Shown here: positions 1-4,852 of the stretch, in pieces
Numbering within the stretch: position 1 is the first letter of the stretch
Layout: every line of letters begins with the position of its first letter
Assembly (NCBI GenBank): GCA_023402915.1
Contig: JAEYFO010000116.1
Location: forward strand, 1-5,452
Length of the DNA stretch: 5,452 bases
Direction of reading: 5' to 3'
From: Bacillota bacterium
Lineage (GTDB): Bacteria; Bacillota; Clostridia; Christensenellales; CALWSW01
Translations under genes and position numbers: made by a program
The notes under the pieces: model-generated
Database searches by the model: none
The model's input: the letters and a program-made list of their open reading frames with translations, nothing else
What the model was told of the DNA's origin: nothing

Positions 1-1550
1 CCCCCACCACGACGGAGGGCACGCAAGAGCGCGAATACGCCAAAGCCACGGCGCAGGCCTTCGCCTCCACCCTTTCGCCGCACGTGGCGAGCATCCTCGC
101 CACCGGCGAGGGGCTGACCATCATCGACAGCAAGACCTATTCCATGGGCTATCTGCTCGTGGGCGTTCCGGTGACGATCAGCGACGTGGCCATCGGCGCG
201 GTGTTTCTCTGTAAGCCCCTCGTTGAGGTGAATACGTCGCTCGACAGCCTGAATTTCGCGCTGATCTTCAGCATGCTGCTGGTGTTTTTGCTCATGCTCG
301 TCCCCTGCTATTTTGCCACGCGGATGCTGATCTATCCCGTCAAGCAGATGAAGGACGTGGCGCTGGCCATGGCGGGCGGAAACTTCGACATCCGCGCCAA
401 GGAGACGCAAAAAGGCGAGATCGGCGAGCTGGGAAAATCCCTCAACTACCTTTCCGAACAGCTCTCCAAAACCATTCAGGCGCTGGTGCTGGAGCGAAAG
501 CGCCTTGAGCGCATCGTCAACGGCCTTTCGGAGGGCATTGTCGCCGTGGATCAAAACGGCGTCATCACCCACATGAACCCGGCCATCGAGCAGATGTTTG
601 GCTGCAAGCAGGAAAATGTTCACGACCGGATGGAGGTCATTGCGGATCATTCCCTCTGGGAGGATTTTGACAGCACCATCGCCAGCGGCTGCCCTGTCAT
701 GCGCAGCCTCAATTCCGGCAAGGCCATCCTGCGGGTGAGCATTTCTCCCCTGGAGGACGAAGAAGGCTGCATCGCCGGCGCGGTCGGCCTGTTCCATGAT
801 ATCACGGAGTCCGAGCGGCTCGAGCAGACCCGGCGGGATTATGTGGCAAACGTTTCCCACGAGCTGCGCACGCCGGTGGCCGCTGTCCGCGGCTTTGCGG
901 AAGCGCTTTCCGACGGCATGGTCAAAACCGAAGAGGCTCGCGCCCGGACCTATGGCCACATTCTTCGCGAAACGCTGCGGCTGTCCCGGCTGATCGACGA
1001 TCTGCTGGAGCTTTCCCGGCTGCAATCGGGCACAGTGGCGCTGGAAAAGGCCAACGTCGATCTTCGCGAGCTGCTGCTTTCGGTGGTGGATTGCTACCGG
1101 AGCCGCGCCGAGGACGTGGGCGTCTCTCTCGTGGGGGACGTGCCGGAGCAGTGCCCGAAGGTCTATTCCAACGCCGACCGCATCGAGCAGGTGCTGGTCA
1201 TCATTCTCGATAACGCCCTCAAGTTCACGCCGGACGGCGGCACCGTCACCATCGGCGCGCGGCTGGAGGAAGAAAATGCGATCGTCTACCTTTCCGACAC
1301 CGGCTGCGGCATCGATCCGGTCGACCTGCCCCACGTGTTCGACCGGTTCTATAAGGCGGACAAGGCGCACGCGCACAGCGGCACGGGGCTGGGGCTGTCC
1401 ATTGCCTGGGAAATCATGCAGCTGATGGGCGAACGCATCTGGGTCGAAAGCCACGTGGGCGAAGGCACGACGTTCTTCTTCACGGTGCATTATCCGCCGG
1501 ACGGAACGCCTGCGCCCCAGTTGGGAACGCCGCCCGCCGCCAGGGCGTAG
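1..1550 (+). CDS. Sensor histidine kinase, PhoR/WalK/ResE type (5' end outside window)
   Basis: Membrane sensor kinase of a two-component system: it autophosphorylates a histidine and passes the phosphate to a response regulator. The frame is open from base 3 to the TAG at 1548-1550, giving 515 visible residues, so the start and the first membrane helix lie upstream. The GTG at 84 is internal. Numbering from base 3: end of an extracytoplasmic sensor domain (1-84), membrane helix (about 85-105), HAMP (about 106-160), PAS (about 167-267), HisKA with the H-box SHELRTP and phospho-acceptor His286 (bases 858-860), then a HATPase domain with N-box DNALKF (Asn404), G1 box DTGCG (432-436), F-box FDRF (446-449) and G2 box GTGLGL (460-465). 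All catalytic motifs are intact. It ends in a short Pro/Ala-rich tail. In related loci an OmpR-type regulator usually lies just upstream; that is inferred, not seen. The ligand cannot be told. Confidence 0.95.
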   Translation, partial: PTTTEGTQEREYAKATAQAFASTLSPHVASILATGEGLTIIDSKTYSMGYLLVGVPVTISDVAIGAVFLCKPLVEVNTSLDSLNFALIFSMLLVFLLMLVPCYFATRMLIYPVKQMKDVALAMAGGNFDIRAKETQKGEIGELGKSLNYLSEQLSKTIQALVLERKRLERIVNGLSEGIVAVDQNGVITHMNPAIEQMFGCKQENVHDRMEVIADHSLWEDFDSTIASGCPVMRSLNSGKAILRVSISPLEDEEGCIAGAVGLFHDITESERLEQTRRDYVANVSHELRTPVAAVRGFAEALSDGMVKTEEARARTYGHILRETLRLSRLIDDLLELSRLQSGTVALEKANVDLRELLLSVVDCYRSRAEDVGVSLVGDVPEQCPKVYSNADRIEQVLVIILDNALKFTPDGGTVTIGARLEEENAIVYLSDTGCGIDPVDLPHVFDRFYKADKAHAHSGTGLGLSIAWEIMQLMGERIWVESHVGEGTTFFFTVHYPPDGTPAPQLGTPPAARA

Positions 1551-1607
1551 GCTGTAGTTGAAAAATCCGGAAATTCAAAAAGCTGGAAATTACCATGGAA
1601 CGCTCCC

Positions 1608-1630
1608 GGAGCCGCCGCGTTCCCGGCTCC
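1608..1630 (+). other. Small GC-rich stem-loop between kinase and Usp-like gene
   Basis: GGAGCCG (1608-1614) pairs perfectly with CGGCTCC (1624-1630) across a 9-base loop. No T-run follows, so it is not a standard terminator. A competing fold, GCTC (1602-1605) with GAGC (1609-1612), uses part of the same left arm. It sits 35 bases before the Usp start and could tune expression between the two genes, or be chance in GC-rich DNA. Confidence 0.3.
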
Positions 1631-1651
1631 CGCAGAGCGGTTGATGCAAGC

Positions 1652-1657
1652 GAGGAG
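1652..1657 (+). promoter_or_regulatory. Ribosome binding site of the Usp-like gene
   Basis: GAGGAG lies 8 bases before the ATG at 1666 and fixes that start. No convincing -35/-10 pair is visible in the 115 bases after the kinase stop, so co-transcription with the kinase is likely. Confidence 0.7.
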
Positions 1658-1665
1658 ATTCTATC

Positions 1666-2094
1666 ATGTCAGTCACACCACTCCCGTCGGTTCTCGTGCT
1701 GGTGACCAATCAGCATAGCTGCGAACGGCTGATCCGGACGGGGAAACGACTGGTCGCGGCGCAGGAGCAGCTGCGCGTGCTGAGCATCCAGCCGCGAAAG
1801 GATGCGCCGGTCAAAAGCGAAGCGCTGGAGCATCTGTTCACCGTTTCGTCCGAACTGGGCGCAGAGATGGCGGTCTATTACAGCGATTTTCCGGTGAAAA
1901 CCGCCGAAATGTACGTCGGACGGCATCCGGTCGTTCGGCTGGTCATGGGGTGCAGCCCCGAAGCGGACGGCGGATTTTCCGCCCGGCTGCGCGAAGAATT
2001 TCCCGCCCTTCCCATCACCGTCGTGGAAAAGGACGGCGAAACGGTGGAGCTGCCCCCGCTTCCGGAGAGGGAAGCGCTGCCGAAGGAGGCGTGA
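1666..2094 (+). CDS. Universal stress protein-like (KdpD-type Usp domain), stand-alone
   Basis: Soluble 142-residue protein with no signal peptide or membrane segment. Residues about 8-42 form the first strand and helix of a Usp fold: a hydrophobic strand (VLVLV), then CERLIRTGKRLV, very like the segment that opens the Usp domain of KdpD-type kinases. EALEHLF (53-58 region), the LGAEMAV strand, the LVMG turn (92-95) and a final ITVV strand match small clostridial Usp proteins as I remember them. The G-x2-G-x9-G-S/T nucleotide motif of ATP-binding Usp proteins is missing after LVMG, so ATP binding is doubtful. The Pro/Glu-rich C-terminus (about 121-142) looks disordered. It starts 115 bases after the kinase stop, same strand, with its own good ribosome site. 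In KdpD this domain is fused to the kinase; here a separate protein may serve a neighbouring kinase, which is inference. The fold call is fairly sure; the function is unknown. Confidence 0.75.
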   Translation: MSVTPLPSVLVLVTNQHSCERLIRTGKRLVAAQEQLRVLSIQPRKDAPVKSEALEHLFTVSSELGAEMAVYYSDFPVKTAEMYVGRHPVVRLVMGCSPEADGGFSARLREEFPALPITVVEKDGETVELPPLPEREALPKEA

Positions 2095-2344
2095 GCGGCG
2101 GGAAAACGGCGGTTGGAAAGGAAAAATGGCACGGGGCTGATGCGCTGCGGGAAGCGTTGTGCTTTGAAAGGACGCTCAAAACGGGCAGCGAACGGGCTGG
2201 CCTGCGAAAGCGCGGATCACGCGGTTTCGAACGGAAAATTTCGGAAGAATTTGGGGCGCTGTCGGCGGCAGTTTGAAAAGACGTTTGGCGGGTCTCAGTT
2301 TGGAACGGCACTACGGAAGCGACGGCTGCCTGCGCGATAGTTCT

Positions 2345-2387
2345 AAAACAGCGTTCAATGAGTTTCATTTTGAAAGGGCGGCGTTTT
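2345..2387 (+). other. Imperfect stem-loop in the intergenic stretch
   Basis: The core AATGA-GTT-TCATT (2357-2369) is perfect. Outside it TTC (2354-2356) can pair with GAA (2372-2374) past a two-base bulge, and AAAAC near 2345 can pair with GTTTT (2383-2387) at the base, leaving unpaired G-rich bases on the right arm. A folded RNA is plausible but the stem is broken and A/T-rich. Confidence 0.25.
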
Positions 2388-2414
2388 GAACGGTCAGTTT
2401 TGACGGATTATTTT
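2386..2414 (+). promoter_or_regulatory. Possible weak sigma-70/sigma-A type promoter
   Basis: TTGAAC (2386-2391) and TATTTT (2409-2414) are separated by 17 bases and match the -35 and -10 consensus at 4 of 6 bases each. No gene follows on this strand, but a transcript starting near 2421 would run through the hairpin at 2436-2452 and stop at the terminator at 2560-2593. The match is weak and could be chance in A/T-rich sequence. Confidence 0.15.
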
Positions 2415-2435
2415 TGAAAGAGGCGTTTTGTGGTG

Positions 2436-2452
2436 TTGTGCTTTCGGCACAA
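2436..2452 (+). other. Tight hairpin TTGTGC-tttcg-GCACAA
   Basis: A perfect 6-bp stem closes a 5-base loop (2442-2446), extendable by one G-T pair. It has no T-run after it, so it is not a terminator. It lies in non-coding DNA and would sit near the 5' end of any transcript from the weak promoter-like site just upstream. Confidence 0.4.
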
Positions 2453-2559
2453 TGCGGCAGTTCGTCGAAAACTCGTTGTAGCATTGTTGAACGGTTGGCA
2501 AAGCTCTTTTTCAGCAGCGCGCGGCATACTCTTTTTTAGCGGTTTGCCTCAAAACACAG

Positions 2560-2593
2560 AAAACCCGGTTGTCAAAAGCGGCAGCCGGGTTTT
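2560..2593. terminator. Bidirectional intrinsic (Rho-independent) terminator
   Basis: AAAACCCGG (2560-2568) pairs perfectly with CCGGGTTTT (2585-2593). The inner bases TTGTC (2569-2573) and GGCAG (2580-2584) continue the stem with two G-U pairs, giving about 14 bp around a 6-base loop, AAAAGC. On the plus strand the stem ends in TTTT and is followed by GAAATTTTT. On the minus strand it likewise ends in TTTT, followed by CTGTGTTTT. It lies 77 bases past the M16 peptidase stop and 465 bases past the Usp stop, so it can end both converging transcripts. Confidence 0.85.
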
Positions 2594-2670
2594 GAAATTT
2601 TTGGAGCGAAGAAGATTAAACGTTTGGAATGGAGTAATTTTGAAAATTCTTAAAAAAGAAGCAAACCGCC

Positions 2671-3930
2671 TCAGGCCAGCCGTTCCAGCTCCTCTTCCAG
2701 ACCGGTGACCTTGCCCACGAACGCGGCGGCCAGCTGGTCGGTAGAAAGGACTTCCTTCGCGGCGGCGCTCACGTCCTCCATGGAAACGGCGTCGATGCTC
2801 GCGAGGATTTCCTCTTCGGTTTTTGTTTCGTTGTAAAGGAGTTTGCGCTTGCCGATGGCCGTCATGCGGGAGCCGGTGCTCTCGTTTCCAAGGACGTAGC
2901 TGCCTTTGAGCTGTTCCTTGCTTCGGACAAATTCTTCTTCTGTCAGGCCGGTATCCCGCAGGGTATGCAATTCCTCCAGTATGAGCGCCAGCACGGTTTT
3001 TGCCTGCGCCGCGTTCGTTCCGGCATAGAAGCCCAGCGTGCCCAGCTGACGATAGCTGGAATTGAAGGAATAGACCGAATACGCAAGGCCGCGCTCCTCA
3101 CGGATTTTCTGAAACAGCCGCGAAGAGAGGTTGCCGCCCAGGGCGTTGTTGAGCACGAGAAGCGGATAATACCGGGGATCCTGCGCGCAATAGGCGGGCG
3201 TGGCCAGACAGATGTGGCACTGCTCGATGGGCTTTTCTTTGCTCAGGAAGCGATGGCCCTGCGGGACGATCACGGACGGATAGGGCTCCGGCGGGAAGGG
3301 GCTGCCCGCATCGCAGAAGTACTTGCAAAGCACGTCGTAGAGCTGCTGCTCTTCAAAATTGCCCGCCACGGCCACGAGGATATTGCCGGCGTTGTAGTGC
3401 CGCGCAAGATAATCCGTCACCAGCTCCCGCGTCATGGAACGGACACTTTCTTCCGTTCCGAGGATGGGCTTTCCCAGCGGGCTTTCGCCGAAATACGCCG
3501 AGGAAAGCAGCTCCATCGCCACGTCCTCCGGCGTGTCCTCCACCATGAGGATCTCCTCGCACACGACGCCCTTCTCTTTTTCCATCTCCGCCGGATCGAA
3601 GGCGGAATGGAATACCATGTCGCTCAGGACGTCGGCGGTTTTTTCCAGATGGACGTCCATGGATTTGGCATAAAAGCAGGTACATTCCTTGGACGTGAAG
3701 GCGTTGAGCTGCGCGCCGATGCCGTCCATTTCCGCGGCGATGGCCTGCGCGGAGCGCTTTTCCGTCCCCTTGAAGAGCATATGCTCGATATAGTGGGACA
3801 CACCGGCCTCTCCCGGCCGCTCTTTGACCGAGCCGGTGCCTACCCATACGCCCATGGAAACCGAACGGAAATGAGGAAGCCGTTGGCCGATGACCCGGAT
3901 GCCGTTGGGCAGAGTCGTTTCATAAAACAT
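2671..3930 (-). CDS. mlpA: M16 family zinc peptidase (MlpA/YmxG-like, processing-peptidase family)
   Basis: Predicted cytoplasmic zinc metallopeptidase of the mitochondrial-processing-peptidase-like M16B group; 419 residues, close to the roughly 410 usual for the Bacillus homologue. The inverted zinc motif HYIEH (His46, Glu49, His50) is intact, with the third ligand most likely Glu126 in the segment VCEEILMVEDTPED, about 76 residues on as the family requires. Residues about 5-220 form the catalytic half and about 225-410 the second half, with the conserved ERGLAYSVYS segment (Arg280, Tyr284) that helps bind substrate. No signal peptide is seen. The ATG at 3930 has AGGTGA 6 bases upstream. It follows pnp and a YlxY-like gene on the same strand, matching B. 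subtilis order, and that context supports the symbol. In Bacillus this gene is linked to regulation of exoprotease production; the natural substrate here is unknown. Confidence 0.9.
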   Translation of the reverse strand: MFYETTLPNGIRVIGQRLPHFRSVSMGVWVGTGSVKERPGEAGVSHYIEHMLFKGTEKRSAQAIAAEMDGIGAQLNAFTSKECTCFYAKSMDVHLEKTADVLSDMVFHSAFDPAEMEKEKGVVCEEILMVEDTPEDVAMELLSSAYFGESPLGKPILGTEESVRSMTRELVTDYLARHYNAGNILVAVAGNFEEQQLYDVLCKYFCDAGSPFPPEPYPSVIVPQGHRFLSKEKPIEQCHICLATPAYCAQDPRYYPLLVLNNALGGNLSSRLFQKIREERGLAYSVYSFNSSYRQLGTLGFYAGTNAAQAKTVLALILEELHTLRDTGLTEEEFVRSKEQLKGSYVLGNESTGSRMTAIGKRKLLYNETKTEEEILASIDAVSMEDVSAAAKEVLSTDQLAAAFVGKVTGLEEELERLA

Positions 3931-3936
3931 TTGTCA

Positions 3937-3942
3937 TCACCT
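3937..3942 (-). promoter_or_regulatory. Ribosome binding site of the M16 peptidase gene
   Basis: On the minus strand AGGTGA stands 6 bases before the ATG at 3930 and supports that start. In the 88 bases between the upstream gene's stop and this start I see no clear promoter or terminator, so read-through from the deacetylase-like gene is likely. Confidence 0.7.
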
Positions 3943-4018
3943 GTTCTTTCGTTACAATAAGGAAATTTTCTGAACGGCTGCGTCTTTGAAAATCGGATAA
4001 AAAGTTCCGTTTTAATGC

Positions 4019-4678
4019 TCAGCGCAGCAGCGCGCTCAAGGGCTGCGGGACGTATCCGCCGCTTCGCAGCGTTTCAAGAATTTCCGAAAAACATCCCGTC
4101 ATAGTCTTTGTCGGTTCAAAGCGAATTATTGCCCCTTCGAAACATTCTTTTTCGACCCGGGCGGCGATCTCCGCGCTGTCGCAGGAGCGGTTGAGCAGAT
4201 CGAAGCTGGAAAGCACGGTGGAAAGCCCTTCTTTTGCGGCGAGAGATTCCACCAGCGCCGCATCGGCGGGCTCGCCGGGCATGACGAAGCGCAACGCAGC
4301 GCCGCAGGCGGAAAAGACGGCCGCCCCTTCTTTGAGCTCTTCAAGGATCCCCTGCTTTTCGCGCTCTTCCAGCAGCAGACCGGCTTCGCAGCCGTGGCGG
4401 AGAATGTTCGAGAGCAGATCGGGATCGGCGCGCGCCATGCGGGCGGAAACGAAAAACGCGACGGGCGTGTTCTCGCTTTGTGCCAATTCCAGCAGCTCCG
4501 GAAGCGATCGGGCATTCCAGCGGACGGCGCATTCGAGCATCACGCCCTCGGTTCCCCGATAAACCGGGCCGGAAAACACGGCCTGATCCGCCGGGGCGCG
4601 CGTAAGAAAATAGGCTCCGGCGATGAGCGCAAGAATGAGGATGCTCCACCAGTGGCTATGACGGTTTTGAGAAAACAT
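4019..4678 (-). CDS. YlxY-like membrane-anchored NodB-fold protein, catalytic motifs lost
   Basis: A 219-residue protein. The start is set at 4678 because GGGGAGGGG lies 6 bases before that ATG and a signal-anchor helix follows at once (about residues 10-25, WWSILILALIAGAYFL); the frame is open upstream to 4765 but that part looks untranslated. After the anchor comes the outline of a polysaccharide-deacetylase domain: VYRG (39-42), PVAFFVSARMARADPDLL (72-89, like the usual ATFFV...NPELV), and a final GGYVPQPLSALL (207-218). The active site is gone. Where TFDDG is expected there is ECAVRW (49-54), the HxxxH metal site is replaced by AGLLLEER, and RPPxG by RFVMPGEP. Six cysteines (50, 97, 125, 166, 179, 196) lie in the predicted outer domain. 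Position between pnp and an M16 peptidase matches B. subtilis ylxY. The protein is probably non-enzymatic, perhaps binding or structural; assignment rests on outline and synteny, not catalytic residues. Confidence 0.7.
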   Translation of the reverse strand: MFSQNRHSHWWSILILALIAGAYFLTRAPADQAVFSGPVYRGTEGVMLECAVRWNARSLPELLELAQSENTPVAFFVSARMARADPDLLSNILRHGCEAGLLLEEREKQGILEELKEGAAVFSACGAALRFVMPGEPADAALVESLAAKEGLSTVLSSFDLLNRSCDSAEIAARVEKECFEGAIIRFEPTKTMTGCFSEILETLRSGGYVPQPLSALLR

Positions 4679-4684
4679 ACCGGT

Positions 4685-4693
4685 CCCCTCCCC
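4685..4693 (-). promoter_or_regulatory. Ribosome binding site that sets the start of the YlxY-like gene
   Basis: GGGGAGGGG on the minus strand ends 6 bases before the ATG at 4678. It favours this start over the upstream in-frame ATG at 4765, whose extra 29 residues would be basic and would push the membrane anchor inward. A -10-like TATACT lies further up at 4728-4723 but has no matching -35, so I do not call a promoter. Confidence 0.7.
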
Positions 4694-4764
4694 TTTTTCG
4701 TTTGTGAAAGGTTTGCGGTACCAGTATATGGGGGCGCTGCGCCTCTTAGACCGGCGGAACGTCA

Positions 4765-4803
4765 AAGCGCGGCAAAGGGAGCAAAATCCCCTTCACCGCG
4801 CTT
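4765..4803 (-). other. Large stem-loop between pnp and the YlxY-like gene
   Basis: AAGCGCGG and CCGCGCTT form an 8-bp outer stem, then a symmetric 2x2 internal loop (TG/TG on the minus strand), then a 5-bp inner stem AAGGG/CCCTT around a 9-base loop. After it the minus strand reads TGACG, so with only TTT at the junction it is at best a weak terminator. It could instead be an mRNA-processing or 3'-end-protecting element for the pnp message. Confidence 0.55.
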
Positions 4804-4842
4804 GATGATAGTTGAAATGTTCGTTTGCCGCGTCCGGCGAAG

Positions 4843-4852
4843 GGGCGCGCCC
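4843..4852. repeat. GC palindrome GGGCGCGCCC next to the pnp stop
   Basis: A perfect 10-base self-complementary sequence directly abuts the TAA of pnp (4853-4855) and contains the 8-base GGCGCGCC. With no loop it is a poor RNA hairpin, but as DNA it is a perfect dyad. It could be chance in GC-rich DNA. Confidence 0.4.

Larger units (their letters stand above)
2224..2494 (+). repeat. Degenerate recurring words GTTT(n)GAACGG and TTTGAAAG
   Basis: GTTTnGAACGG occurs at 2224-2234 (n=C), 2298-2308 (n=G) and 2383-2393 (n=T). Shortened forms are at 2397-2406 (GTTTTGACGG) and 2486-2494 (GTTGAACGG). A second word, TTTGAAAG, is at 2163-2170, 2369-2376 and 2413-2420, and as TTTGAAAAG at 2272-2280. Spacing is irregular. 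These could be remnants of a short repeat, protein or RNA binding sites, or a side effect of the skewed base composition. Confidence 0.3.
2095..2670. other. 576-base intergenic stretch between converging genes, no gene recognised
   Basis: No open frame here has a credible start, ribosome site and protein-like composition. By hand count, bases 2101-2460 on the plus strand hold about 126 G and 66 C, a strong skew not explained by coding. It holds recurring GTTTnGAACGG and TTTGAAAG words, an imperfect stem-loop (2345-2387), a tight hairpin (2436-2452), a possible weak promoter (2386-2414) and a strong bidirectional terminator (2560-2593). It does not look to me like RNase P RNA, SRP RNA, tmRNA or a tRNA. 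It could be a long 3' UTR, an unrecognised RNA gene or decayed coding DNA. Confidence 0.6.

Noticed and set aside
84..86. GTG at 84 as the start of the histidine kinase
   Set aside because: The frame is open to the window edge, there is no ribosome site before it, and the sensor domain would be cut in the middle.
1551..1665. Promoter for the Usp-like gene, such as TTGAAA at 1558
   Set aside because: No -10-like hexamer lies at a suitable distance from any TTGAAA or TTCAAA word here.
2091..2276. Possible 61-codon frame starting at GTG 2091, overlapping the Usp stop, with AAGGAGG just before it
   Set aside because: The AAGGAGG ends only one base before the GTG, too close for normal initiation, and is simply the Lys-Glu codons ending the Usp gene. 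The product has no recognisable features.
2015..2368. 117-codon minus-strand frame across the Usp 3' end and the intergenic stretch
   Set aside because: Low-complexity Ser/Pro/Arg composition, overlaps the real Usp gene, and has no clear ribosome site.
2430..2708. 92-codon plus-strand frame through the terminator into the M16 gene end
   Set aside because: It runs through the intrinsic terminator and antisense into a real gene, and has no domain or good start.
2965..3960. 331-codon open frame on the plus strand, opposite the M16 peptidase gene
   Set aside because: It lies antisense to a gene with clear family motifs, is rich in Arg and His as expected for a complement of GC-rich coding DNA, and shows no recognisable domain.
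4679..4765. Longer N-terminus for the YlxY-like protein starting at 4765
   Set aside because: The internal ATG at 4678 has a near-ideal ribosome site and is followed at once by a signal anchor; the extra residues are encoded partly by that ribosome site and by the intergenic stem-loop's edge.
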